DNA from: Ascarosepion bandense
Taxonomy: Eukaryota > Mollusca > Cephalopoda > Sepiida > Sepiidae
Length of the DNA: 64,000 bases
Assembly: GCA_037127315.1 (NCBI GenBank)
Contig: JBBBDQ010001611.1
Span: forward strand, 558,001 to 622,000
Direction: 5' to 3'
The position numbers and the translations under genes were made by a program. Positions 10,420 through 20,956 of the stretch are shown here, one piece after another. A model generated the notes under the pieces. It was not told the DNA's origin. It worked only from the letters and a program-made list of their open reading frames with translations, and did no database searches. Every line of letters starts with the position of its first letter. Within the stretch, counting starts at the first letter, position 1.

Positions 10420-11017
10420 TACACTACGCCTCCTCGGACTTACCCTGTCCTCAGACCTCAAATGGAACCACTATATTGAATCCATAGCAAAATCTACTGC
10501 TAAGAAGATTGGGTCACTATGTCGATCCAGGATGTTTTTCCCACCTGATTCCATCCTGCACATATACAAGTCAACCATTCGTCCATGCATGGAGTACTGC
10601 TGCCATTTATGGTCAGGTGCCCCTGCCGTTCTCCTCAGTGTTCTTAACAGGCTCCAAAGGAGAGTCTGTAATTTGATAGGTACTGATCTGGCGGCTCGAC
10701 TGCAGCCACTTCCCCATCGTCGAAAGGTGGCCTCCCTTTGTTTGTTCTATAAATACTTTCATGACTTCTTCTCAGACGAACTTAAGTCACTGGTGCCTCC
10801 TCAACAGGTGTTTACTCGTGCAACCAGACTGGCATTTGGGTCCCACCCATTCACAGTCAGGTTAGCCAAATGCAGACGACAATTCTACTCCTGCAGCTTC
10901 TTCTCTCGCACTTCCCGCCTGTGGAACTCGCTCCCGTATTTTTGTTTTCCTGACAGCTACAACCTCCAGAAATTTAAATGCAAAGTCAATACTCATCTAC
11001 TAACCACTGGACTCTAG
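10331..11017 (+). pseudogene. LINE RT thumb and C-terminal domain
   Basis: Continuation of the pol protein after a frameshift: TLRLLGLTLSSDLKWNHYI (thumb), IYKSTIRPCMEYCCHLW, then the C-terminal FFSRTSRLWNSLP and KFKCKVNTHL segments found at the end of many CR1/Jockey polyproteins. The stop codon lies about 200 bp before the A-rich tail, so the 3' UTR is short. Confidence 0.8.
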
Positions 11018-11219
11018 CTCTCTCCCCACCCCCGTATAACCTTCCCTTTCTCTCCACCTATGTATCTGTCATCACACCTGCTTTCTCAGCTTTCTATTGT
11101 TCCTTTCTAACTAGTTTGTACTCCTCACTCTTTTCTAATTAATCTTTTTACATTTATGTAGTCCCCTGCACATCAGTGGCATTTCCGCCTTGCTCGGGGT
11201 GAAATGATTAAAAAAAAAA

Positions 11220-11617
11220 TATAAAAGGCAAGATGTTTGCATGTGTCTGTTTATCTGCCTGTATATCTGTATTTTTTTCAGCCCTTTTATTTTAGTTTTT
11301 GCTTCGGGTTTGACTCTAAGTAGGTATAATTGTAGTTCTTGTGCTCAGCCATGATACGATTTACTCAGAGGACTTATTTAGCCTTCAAAATTCAGTTTAC
11401 GATGAAAAAAACTTATTTGATATTCATACCAGGAAATCAAAATTTGTCTTACATCCATTCATTTTTCTCTCAGTCTGTTTCGCTTTAACTGGAAACAACT
11501 ATTGCTTTTTAGTCTTTCGTGCCAACGTCCAAAGAGTCTGAGCTCCAGGACCCTGGATTAGTTTTAAAGCTTTCATTACACCCGAGCAACACCAGGCTAT
11601 ACTGCTAGTATCTTAAT
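11220..11617 (+). repeat. Dispersed repeat R2 with Helitron-like 3' end
   Basis: 11425-11617 matches the minus strand of 63797-64000 and so defines a repeat family. It ends in GCAACACCAGGCTATACTG followed by CTAGT. Helitrons end with a small hairpin and CTRRT, so this could be the 3' end of a non-autonomous Helitron, but the hairpin is weak here. Classification is tentative. Confidence 0.45.
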
Positions 11618-11749
11618 AATAGTAAGACCTGATGGAATGACACTCCACAGTTTGTAGCATTTACTTTTTAACATTGCTCAATAGGTAGTAGAGCAATATA
11701 TGTAGTAATATTTTTATTATTGAAATTTATATTAAAATTTTTTTTTTTG

Positions 11750-11800
11750 CTATACAGTAGCTGTCATGTTTCGGTGCTATAGTGAGCATCTCATCAGCTG
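11750..11800 (-). ncRNA. Hammerhead-like core
   Basis: On the minus strand CTGATGA (11791-11797) and GAAA (11769-11772) flank an 18-nt segment in which ATGCT pairs with AGCAC apart from one mismatch. A GTA triplet lies downstream. Helix I pairing is not convincing. The core is intact but the whole ribozyme is uncertain. Confidence 0.4.
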
Positions 11801-11850
11801 ATATATGCAAGTGTTAAAATAAGGGAACATAGGTTCAAATTTCTATATAT

Positions 11851-12300
11851 AGGGTGTTCCGTTAAGATGGATCAAAGTTAGCAGTAAATAAAACAGTATT
11901 ATTAGTGAAATTTTGTTGATTTCACTCTTGGATCATGTTATTTGAGTCATGGCTTTTATGTGTTAAAAATAATATTGCCCAAATGTCCGCTAAGGCTTTG
12001 GTTGCACACCTTCACTTGATGGTCAAAATGAACAGAGGTGTCTGGATTCTCGGCCACCTTCTTGTGCATTGTAGCAATGTTTTTAGCTGAACAGTGTAAA
12101 CGAGCACGCAGTGGCATTTTCACATCTGCCACAAACCCAGTTTGTTTGAATTTACAAACAATTTTCCCAAATGCACTCTCAGTTAATTAATTATGTTGAC
12201 CAAAAAATCTGGAAGTGCTTAAAATGAAGTGCTTTGAATGTTCATTTTTGTAATAGGCTTCGATAACTTTAACTTGTCTTTCGATTGTTAATCTTTCCAT
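11851..12300 (-). pseudogene. Tc1/mariner-superfamily transposase, N-terminal half
   Basis: Minus-strand coding remnant starting with MERLTIERQVKVIEAYY at 12300 and continuing to an ENPDTSVHF segment: the paired helix-turn-helix DNA-binding part of an IS630/Tc1/mariner transposase. The catalytic part is missing. The sequence jumps to an end that reads GGGTGTTCCGTTAAGATGG at about 11852, which looks like a terminal inverted repeat. This is best explained as an internally deleted, non-autonomous copy. The catalytic end of what may be the same family is at 24182-24489. Confidence 0.6.
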
Positions 12301-12466
12301 GGTTGAGGTTGCCAAAGACTGAAGTTGTTAAATCTGAAAGAAAATTGGAAAAAAAACCATTAGATGCTTAAACTAAGGACAGACTGTACAATATTTAAGA
12401 ATATGAGAGTAAAATTTAAAATATATTGAGAAAAACCCGAACCTAAGTTAAACATGTGTATGTATG

Positions 12467-12958
12467 GATTTGAATTTGAGTTTTGTTTAACGGCATATCA
12501 ACTTCTGTGGGTTATTTAATGCCAAAAAGGTAGGGTATTAATGTTCAGTTATAGTGAGAAGGTTGATTTAGTCAGATTTTAATGAAAGATTTTTTATTTT
12601 AGAAAACTGAAGATGTTTTCTAATTTTGTATTCAAAAATGTTTTGAGAATCATTTTTTTTCCTTCAAAAATGTATTATGGTAATTTTTTCTTAAAAACTG
12701 TATTGTTGGTAATATTTTTCCTTCAAAAATGTATAATTTTATATAAAAATCTTTTTTTATACTTTCATAGTGTTTTGACCCCAGTTTGGTGGTTAACTAT
12801 TTGCCCATAGTTGGGACCCTAACAGGTGCTACCACTTCGGGTCATGGTGGACCTGAGAACAACAGCAATTAAGAGGTGGTTCCATGTTCCTCACAGCCTC
12901 CCAATCAGAGATCTTGCTGCTGGATGCAGTTTAACATCATGCCCAGGACCCATGTATA
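12467..12958 (+). repeat. Dispersed repeat R1, copy b
   Basis: Same layout as copy a at 4797-5280, including the internal ~30-bp tandem units and the end block containing GGTGGTTCCATGTTCCTCA. Confidence 0.75.
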
Positions 12959-12959
12959 T

Positions 12960-14335
12960 ATGGAAGACAATAAAAAAAGAGATATTTGAGTGCAACAAAG
13001 CTTATAATGGATTGGTTGAGACACAACTTATGAAATAGTTGATTATTATGGCTTGTTTTGGGTCAAATTTTAGCTATCAAATGCAAACATTGACATGCTG
13101 ATGACCTACAGAAAATGTCCTTTGGCTTTTGGAGATTTCCTATCACAGTAATCAATTCACTCCAGTGAGATTTATTGGTGTGCTAGATTTCTCTTTGTTG
13201 TTTCATGACATTTCGGCTTACAGTCTGGCAGCACGTAAGCTTATTTTTAAATTTTAATTTATCTTGTCTTTCTGCAGACTGAGCCATCGTAATAAGTAAA
13301 CAAGCAATGTGACTTACTGACTTTCTTTCTATGATCAGATTTTCTGACAGACACGTAAATTCAAGGAAGCTGTCTCAATTTGGAAGAATATTTCTCTTGT
13401 ATGCATTGCTTTGTGCCAGACTAACTTTAGTAAATATATGAGTAAATTTATTTTGTGTTATGCTGTGGTTAGTAAAGCTAGTTGCATGTTACATTTAATT
13501 AGTCAAGTGAATTTGCTTCACACTGGGTGCCCCATCACTGTGACCATAAGTCAGACTAATCCAAGTAAAGGATTAGTAATCCTCTCAGTTTTTTATCCAG
13601 TTTTTTTTATTTTTTTAAAAACAAATATTTTGAGTCATTCACAGAAGTTGGTTTATTTTTACTGTTTTTTTTCTTCTCAAAATATTTAAAAAAGTGTTAT
13701 TTATTTGTTTATTTTTTTGACAAGATCTGAGTGGATCAGGAGTTGAAATCTTCTAAACTGAGTCATAACAAAACAATGGTGACAAAAAGTACTTTAGTAA
13801 TAATAATAAAAAAAAAAGACCAACTTTGTATGGAAAATAAAATTGTAGTGAGAAAAATTATTAGTATAAAAGTCTTTGATGAATGCTGTTGCTAAGTTTT
13901 GCACTAGCTGTAAGAAGTCTAGGCTACTGGCAAATTAGATTCTTGGAGGAGACAACCTACCCCAAACTTCTCTCTCTTTCCATTAGTGACCACAGATTTG
14001 TTTTCTTCATCTTTCTAAGCACCATTCTTTGATTTCAGTCAAGCGCTGAAAACGGCTTTTGATTCTCAAAGTCTTCATGTTGTATGCAAGAACTGATTCA
14101 AACATTATTTTGAGTGATTGTATTATTGTTGGATAGTTATTGTTAGCTTTATTCTTTAAATCGTTTATAGCAACTACCTATTTTGCATCATTCAGTTAGA
14201 TTTTGAGGATTTGAAGTTGAAGGAATTGCTTGATAAACAGTTGAATTAAAGGGATCTATCAGAATTTTTCATTTACTGTGGAGTAAATGTCCATGGTGAA
14301 ATTTAAAATAGATAATAACTGTTCAACAAACAAAA
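12960..14335. other. AT-rich stretch, no gene seen
   Basis: No recognisable coding region or second-copy repeat, apart from T- and A-runs near 13600 and 13810. Confidence 0.4.
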
Positions 14336-14470
14336 TTGACAAATTTGTCTATACTTCTGAGATGAGGTAGTATTTACACTATTTGCATTGTTTGGACTAT
14401 TGTCCTCATCTTTACTGCTATGTTTATGATATTATGTTCATTGTACACCCCAGCCTTCTTCAGGTGCTAG

Positions 14471-14887
14471 TGTAATATAACAATCTGGCCCCACCCGAGG
14501 AAGGCTGATGCAAGCGGGGGTGTTTCCGGTCGTTGAAAGGAACGGATGTTTGTTTGACCTTATTTCCGGCAGTAGCGGAAATGGCTACAGAGGCAAACAG
14601 AACAGGTGTCTCTGAGAATTACGTGGGCGTGCGTGGGCGAGGCAAAACCGGAAGAAAAAGTCCCGGTTTGGAGATTATAAAAAGACCTTGGCGCACAGAT
14701 TCACCAGACAGACCAGAGTAGCAGGAGAGAGAGAGAGACACAACAGATACGACGATACTCCCGTCAACCCTTAGAAGCGCGCTCTCTCACTCTCTGTTCC
14801 CTAGGCTACATGGTTCATCGTCATTAATAAAAATATAACTCATATTTTTTATATATATGCATGTTTGTTGTTTGTCGATATATAACA
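14471..14887 (+). mobile_element. Solo LTR, 417 bp, CTAG target duplication
   Basis: Starts TGTAATATAACA and ends ATATATAACA, with CTAG on both sides (14467-14470 and 14888-14891). Inside it is GC-richer than the surroundings, with a TATA box (TATAAAAAG, about 14676-14684) and a polyadenylation-like AATAAA near 14826. The inserted host arm has an uninterrupted partner at 15915-16045 with a single CTAG, which acts as an empty-site control. This supports a real LTR insertion that was reduced to one LTR by recombination. The 4-bp duplication suggests a Gypsy-type element. Confidence 0.8.
14676..14684 (+). promoter_or_regulatory. TATA box in solo LTR
   Basis: TATAAAAAG about 205 bp into the LTR and about 150 bp before an AATAAA motif, the usual U3-R order of an LTR. 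Confidence 0.55.
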
Positions 14888-15299
14888 CTAGAAATTTCAA
14901 ACCAAACTCTTTATTACATATATCATTCTTATTCCATGTGTGAAGCCACTTCTGGTAGCCATGTAGTTATCTCCCTTTAACTTTAACTCTCTAAGTTATT
15001 TGTTCAAGCCTAGTATTGAACTCACAAATCTTTGGGTCAAATCACTGGAACTAACCAACGTCTATATCCATGGCACTATGTGTCCTTGAGGACACCAGGA
15101 TGTGAATTTCTGGGACTTATAAACATAATATCTCAGTAACCATGTTTTTACCATAGCTCATATTGCAATCTTTGATGTTAAAGATTTTCTCTAGCAATCC
15201 ATATTACTGGTTCCAATATTGTATTCATCTCTATGCTTGGTAGGCTTAGGAGATTTTTATGGCCTAACATAGCCTGATTTCTCAAGTTTACATAGTTTC

Positions 15300-15520
15300 C
15301 AGTGGTGTTCTCAATCTATTATCTCAACTTTATCCCATAGGGGTGGTGATCCCTTTTCTTCTTTCATGTGTAGTCAGCTATGCGCCTGATTTTTTTTATC
15401 TCGCCTTGTGTTATGAATTTGCAATGTTCTTGTAGCCTTACCTTAAGGGTGCGGCCTGTTTCTCCTTTATATTTCTTCCACAGCTACATGGAATGACATA
15501 CACACAGTCCTTAGTCATGT
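15300..15520 (-). pseudogene. GIY-YIG endonuclease remnant of a Penelope-like element
   Basis: Minus-strand reading gives VYVIPCSCG near 15475-15502, a degenerate YIG-ETGR segment, then LQEH-KFI, DYT and HPLWDKV-type phrases in shifted frames towards 15310. This order (VYxIPC, YIGET, LxEH) is characteristic of the GIY-YIG nuclease at the C-terminus of Penelope-like proteins. Frameshifts and stops make it a pseudogene. Confidence 0.65.
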
Positions 15521-16043
15521 ACTCGTCCATTGGGGGTCTTACTCAGGAAAGGTACCTGCGAAATGTAGAACTACTTTTGAAGGTTGTCCTGATGTTATTG
15601 GGGGCACAGATTCGTTGTGTTTTTTTCCATTAACCCATTCGCATGTAATGTAGACAGGCTGAAGCTTTTTTCTGAGAGTTGTTATCCTCATGCACCCTCC
15701 CTTCCATGTTCGTTGAAGCTGTTGTCATGTACCCTGGATAATTGCCATAATTGTCATAAGCAGTACCCTACTGCTTATACTGACCATTTCCTGTTTCTTT
15801 GTCCTTGGGTTGCCACTTATGAGTTCTTCTCAATGTTGCAAGCAGCAAACAATCCCTTTTTTTACAACTGTATGGGTAGTGGGAATTGAAGTTGAGAATG
15901 ATATACCCCAGTTATTGTAATAAATGGGTTTGGTTCATAATTCCTAGTACCTGAAGAAGGCCAGAGTGTATAATGGCTGAAACGTTGTAAACATGGCAAT
16001 AAATTTGAGGACAATAGTCCAAACAATGTAAATAGTGACGATT

Positions 16044-16500
16044 GACAAAGTTTGCTATAACAAGAAAAAGAAAAGAAAAAAACAAGGTAAAAAATAATAT
16101 AAAGAAAGCAAAAAATATGTTTTTCAGTAATGGCAGCCTTTAAGTTTTGGTAAATATTAAAAATACAAGTTCCAAAGCTTCATGTAGTAAGAATTGTGGT
16201 CAGTCAATGCTGTGAGCTGTTCTAACTTGAGATATTTTTAAAATTGTGAACAAAACATTGGATTCTGTTAAAAACTTTTTGAAGATGACTAACTACTGAC
16301 AAATTATATAGAAGACAGTTTAAGTTCGACATGATAGGAAAAGAGAATTAAACAATAAGTTCTAATGTTAGTCATGGTTAAATACAAAATAAGTGACAGA
16401 ACCGACCAACAAACAGAATTGACAAAATTTACAATAACAAGAAAAAGAAAAGAAAAAATAAACAGGGTAAAAAATTATATAAAGAAAGCAAACAAAAAAT
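16044..16500. repeat. Direct repeat pair
   Basis: 16044-16115 and 16413-16497 share an A-rich block containing ATAACAAGAAAAAGAAAAG and TATAAAGAAAGCAAA, in direct orientation about 370 bp apart. Confidence 0.7.
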
Positions 16501-16709
16501 TGCAACAAGAAAAATTAACAGTAATAAGACAAAGCAGCAACAATATGGCAAAAGTTCACAAACCAAGAATTGGGGTTGCCACACAATTCAGACAAATGAA
16601 TATAGCATTCTGGCTTCAAGACAGACTGGGACTGAGTCCGATGAAATCAAAAGCTTTCCTATTGGCTAGGAAGAAATCCCAACATGCACTTGTATGCTTC
16701 TGTCTATAA
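16365..16709 (+). other. Unrecognised open frame, 114 residues
   Basis: Lys-rich open frame that overlaps the second of the direct repeats. It contains RLGLSPMKSKAFLLARK near its end. I do not recognise a family, and the composition of the first half simply follows the A-rich repeat. It could be a chance frame or a transposon remnant. Confidence 0.2.
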
Positions 16710-16845
16710 ATTGGGGAGGGGCAAATGTTTTGCAGTTATTCTGAGAAGATTGGAATCAACATTAGCATTATTATAAAATATAGTTGTCAAACAATTTGGT
16801 CTGTGATAAAATCAAATTTCCAAATGTTGACCAGACAAGTGAATT

Positions 16846-17059
16846 CCTTTTTAATACTTAACACGATGTTTCAGCTGACCTGTTCTTCAACAGTAGGAAA
16901 ATGGCTGCAGAAAACAAAAAGTTAGTCATTAATATGCCAGATGGATTGGTTCCCTTTTTAATACTTAACACGATGTTTCAGCTGACCTGTTCTTCAACAG
17001 TAGGAAAATGGCTGCAGAAAACAAAAAGTTAGTCATTAATATGCCAGATGGATTGGTTC
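16846..17059. repeat. 107-bp tandem duplication
   Basis: 16846-16952 is repeated essentially without change at 16953-17059. Each unit carries, on the minus strand, TTGAAGAACAGGTCAGCTGA followed by AACATCG, a degenerate hammerhead-like string. Near-identity implies a recent event or an assembly duplication. Confidence 0.9.
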
Positions 17060-17377
17060 ATTTCATCAGTATAGAGACACAGATGAAAAACATACAGCTA
17101 GCCATAGACTTGAGCAATTCCAAAGCAAGAAGAGGAGCGAGTTCCCATCAACTTCAATTCTTCTTCTTCTTCTTTGTCTCGTGCCCATTCAGGATATATC
17201 ATTAGCCTATCAGATATATATTCATGTATATAACCTGAAGATATTAAGTCATTTTACTAGGCATGTAGGGTAAAAGTAGTTTAATATGCACTACATTTGA
17301 TCTCTTTTCTTCATTACTTTTATCTCTTTTCCACTTTTGTAGAGGCACAGAATTCTTCAGACAAGAAGAACAATTAT

Positions 17378-17686
17378 CAGTCAGTTAAGTGCCATATGTA
17401 ATACAAGCTTGGGTGATCATGTCTCAAAACAGACATGACTGACTGGGCAGAAGATTATCCCACAACAGGTTGCTATTGCTTTCTGTGGTAGACTGGTTGC
17501 CAGTCAAGGCTATAGAACCCAATCTGTCCTATTATTTAACCTATAACTGGAGGGAAGAGACAGATTAATACCTTTCCCAAGGGTATTTGTGCATAAGTGA
17601 ATGCAAGGAATTCAATTGGAATTTGAACTTGGCACCCAAATTTGGTGTTCCGAGTGGATACCCACTGCACTACAATGCACATCCTA
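17378..17686 (-). mobile_element. SINE-A, full length, 9-bp target duplication
   Basis: Minus-strand copy of a tRNA-derived SINE. It has a head with an A-box-like and B-box-like segment, a body with CTTGGGAAAGGTATTAAT, GACAGATTGGGTTCTATAGC and GGCAACC, and a 3' hairpin CATGTCT/AGACATG ending in CTGACTGA. It is flanked by AACAATTAT at 17369-17377 and 17687-17695, a target-site duplication that shows retrotransposition. Confidence 0.85.
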
Positions 17687-17699
17687 AACAATTATAGCT

Positions 17700-18290
17700 G
17701 TAAATATTTGTTTAATTAAAATCTCAATAAATTACTGTGAAAATCATTAAAGCTACAAATTCACAAGTTTTTGGAAGAATTTCTTAGAAAGAAGTATATG
17801 CAAGGAAAATTAAACTTAATAAACTTGAAATCTGTTCAGATTTATTTTGTGTTAATTCTCTGCTTTTCCTATAACTTATCTTTCTAGAATCCTAACAGTA
17901 AATATATGATTTACGCTACCTGTTGAATGATAGCCAACTTTCTTATCTCTCTTTTCCTACCGATTCACATTCATCTATCAATTCTTCTCTCCTCGGTTAA
18001 ATTGTGTTCACCAGTCTCATTTCTTCTATCAATCTATTTCTGCTCACTCAGTTTGGATCTCGCCATCTCCTCGTGGTCATTTCACAATCTCATCTTACTT
18101 ACACTCAGTTTGCCAAGTTTGCATTCATATTTCTATAATCATTTCTCAGTCACCAATGGTGAGGCATTTTTATCTGTATTCAACACAAGGCCACAAGTTT
18201 GGAGTTCCACTGTACAAGAAGTGGTGAGAGGAACATAGTAATTGCCTAAGCCGTTATTTCTGGACAAGTGAAATTTTGAAAATCAAGTAA
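17700..18290. other. AT- and pyrimidine-rich stretch, no gene seen
   Basis: The open frame at 17927-18238 is a low-complexity Ser/Leu-rich translation of pyrimidine-rich DNA and shows no family motif. Confidence 0.4.
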
Positions 18291-18298
18291 TTGGTTCT

Positions 18299-18680
18299 AT
18301 AATTTTTTTCTTTTTTTAATCGTTTCACACCATGCAAGGTGGTAATGCCACTAATGTGCTGGGGGCTACATAAGAGGAGGAGAGTAAAGGGAAAGACGAA
18401 CAAATTACAGGAGGTGTCAGAGAAAGGAGCAAGAGAAGGATGGGAATACAGGTGTGATGACAATCGCAAAGGTAGAGAGAAAGGAAAAGATATACAGGGT
18501 GATGTAGAAAGAACTGTCAAGTGGTTAAGAGATGGGTATTGACATTGCATTTAAATTCCTGGAAGTTGTAGCCGTCCTAAAAGCAAGAATATGGAAGGGA
18601 GTTCCACAGGCGGGAAGTGCGAGAAAAGAAGGTGCTGGAGTAGAATTGCATTTGGTTGATCTAATAGAAGCAACTTTTAA
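18299..18680 (-). mobile_element. CR1/Jockey-like LINE 3' fragment
   Basis: Reverse complement of the LINE 3' end (ATGCAAGGTGGTAATGCCAC block after a T-rich tail complement), extending into the C-terminal coding end (ttccacaggcgggaagtgcg block). Confidence 0.7.
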
Positions 18681-19465
18681 TAGAAGTAGATAATGAGTGA
18701 AAATTGACTGCTCAAAGACCTTGTGACTTTTGGCTTAATGACAGAATTGTATTTAAATCACTTTTTTTTTCAAGATGATGATCATGTCTTTTGAAAAATA
18801 GTTAACCAATGAAAAAAATGAAGGTAGAGCAAACGAGAAATAATCCCCTAAGCAGAATGACGATACAAAGAATTGAAATGGAATTAAATAGTCTATGAAT
18901 ATTGAGATAATGGCAGCCAATAAAAACTGGGTGGAAATAGACTGATGGTTGGGCTTTATGGAAGATGAGGGGCGACAGTGAATTGAGTAAATGTGAAGGT
19001 GGAAGTCTTCTTAATCCACAAGGTGTAAGAGTTAGAACGAGTAGGAGTGAAAGGAGGAAAAATAAAAGAATGGCAAAATGGGTTCTCAGGGTTTGGTGGC
19101 GGTTATGGGATATGACGGAATGAGTGGAAGGGGACAGGAATTGATCTGTCTGGAACTGCACTTGAAAATAAGCACCTTTGGGATTAAATTCTATAGATTA
19201 CCTGCTTTGGTTGAGGTAAAGACAAGATAGATAAAAATATTTACTTATACTAGACTGACTGCAAAGAAAAAGTTTTTTAAATGCCAATGACTCTCCTTTT
19301 TCTAGAGAAATGTTTATTTCTTTAAGATTTAATTTGTCTTTTTTTGTGTTCAGTTTTTTTATAGCTAATTTTTCAAGGTTGACCATCATACATACTTTTC
19401 ATGTAGTTTAGACTTGAGATGCAGAGCTAATGCTTGTTTATGGGATATGTGCAAATTTGATAACA
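18681..19465. other. No gene seen
   Basis: AG-rich, then AT-rich sequence. Part of 18870-19140 could be an older LINE fragment, but I could not align it with confidence. Confidence 0.35.
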
Positions 19466-19478
19466 TTATATGAATACA

Positions 19479-19766
19479 GTGGATATCAGCTCGGAATGAG
19501 AAACCGGTGAGCCGAGTTCGAATTCCAGTTGAATCCATTGTATTCACTTACGTGCAAATACCCTTGGGAAAGGTATTAATCCGTCTCTTCCTTCCAGATA
19601 TGGGTTAAATAGCAGGACAGATTGGGTTCTATAGCCTTGGTCGGCAACCAGTCTACCGCAGAAAGCAATGGCAACCTACTGCGGGATAATCTTCTGCCCA
19701 GTCAGTCATGTCTCTTTCAAGACATGATCACCCAAGCATGTATCACGTATGGCACTTAACTGACTG
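19479..19766 (+). mobile_element. SINE-A copy, 11-bp target duplication
   Basis: Starts at GTGGATATCAGCTCGG inside the tRNA-like head, contains the B-box-like GAGTTCGAATTCC, the SINE-A body and the 3' hairpin. ATATGAATACA flanks it at 19468-19478 and 19767-19777, which shows a retrotransposition event with slight 5' truncation. Confidence 0.88.
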
Positions 19767-19779
19767 ATATGAATACAAT

Positions 19780-20950
19780 AAGAGATTTTTTTTCAGAATT
19801 TATTGATTATTACTGAATATAATCTACATTTGGGGAATGTTGATGAACACACTGGTTAAATTATAGTGATACTTTTTCTTCTTCATCAAATGAAGTTCTT
19901 TAATACAAAGCTCGTCCTATGCCTCCATTCTTCAGATATATTATGTCTTTGTTAGTTCAACAATTCTTTATTCATGTATGGTTACTTGAGATGATTAAAA
20001 AGTTAGTACTGTTTGAATATCATTCTTCCAAAATGGGGTGTATTTTTTTCAAGTGCTTGTGCATGAACTTTTTTTTTTTTTCATAACCTTTAAACATTTT
20101 TAATGCAGTGGCTTCTGGACATTATTTTGTTTTAGATGAGCCTACCACATGACTAAAAAAATTGCATATGTCTCACTAAAGCCAGTGCTTAGTTTTCAAG
20201 CCCAGATAGAAACTATAGTTTGAAATGTTGGTTGTCATGGCAGAAAATCCTTCTCTCATGAAAGATAAGTGATGTATTTTTCTATACACTCATGTCTGTC
20301 ATGTAGCCTTGTACCAAACTTAGTAAATACCTAATACTTCTTTTGGTAATCTTTCTATTTTCAAAGGCTTTTTTTTAGTTGGTCTGTACCATTAACAAAA
20401 CTTAGCAATTTTAATCTATATTATTAGATAAATGTTATATTTCTGGCATAGTTTCTCATGTCGCTCAAATTATCAAAAAAGTTGCTTAATAATCTTTGTT
20501 TTTGTGTAACAGACTCATTTACTAAAGAATATTTTGTCCTAAAAAATTAATGCAATGACAGATTGAATTGTAGCCACACACAATTTCTGCTGGAAATTTC
20601 TATAATTTTCTGAATTAATATCTAAAATTCTAAAGCTGAATTAATTTTCATTTAATGATTAACAATATCAGTGTCCAATTGTATTTGCTAACAGTTTTAT
20701 CATCTCAAATCTACAGTCATTAAATCTGTAATCATCACGACTGAAGACAAGCTGACAAATGATGAAGTGTGCAGGAATAGAAACGCTACAGAATATAAGA
20801 TGACTTGCATGAAATAATAAAAATAATAACAGGATAGAAGACCTTGTTCCTTGGCAGATTGTATAAAAATTTTAAAAAGAAACAGTCATAATAATAATAA
20901 TAATAATCATAAGAAATATTTCACAGATGGAATTAATATATCGGAGAACT
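19780..20950. other. AT-rich stretch, no gene seen
   Basis: No coding region or repeat shared within the window. (ATA)n-like run near 20888-20912. Confidence 0.4.
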
Positions 20951-20956
20951 CAAAAA

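Larger units (their letters stand above)
8694..11217 (+). mobile_element. CR1/Jockey-like LINE, 5'-truncated, nearly full pol
   Basis: Non-LTR retrotransposon copy carrying the end of the endonuclease domain, the whole reverse transcriptase and the C-terminal domain. It ends with a block containing CCTTGCTCGGGGTGAAATG and an A-rich tail at 11210. Insertion is by target-primed reverse transcription in this class, and the 5' truncation fits that. The reading frame is broken at three places (between 8960 and 8993, near 9406-9520, and near 10331-10419). It is markedly more GC-rich than its surroundings. 3' fragments of the same family occur at 4607, 18299, 20957, 32089, 40318, 40961 and 58343, and a ruined long copy lies at 37960. 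Confidence 0.9.
14340..16045 (-). mobile_element. Penelope-like element remnant with inverted arms
   Basis: Two inverted arms, 14345-14470 continuing at 14888-14925 and 15915-16045, share about 100-130 bp including GGACAATAGTCCAAACAAT and CACCTGAAGAAGGC in opposite orientation. Between them lies a minus-strand GIY-YIG endonuclease remnant (15300-15520). Penelope-like elements combine a reverse transcriptase with a GIY-YIG nuclease and often carry terminal repeats in mixed orientation, which fits. No reverse transcriptase core is readable here. A solo LTR has inserted into the left arm. Confidence 0.6.
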
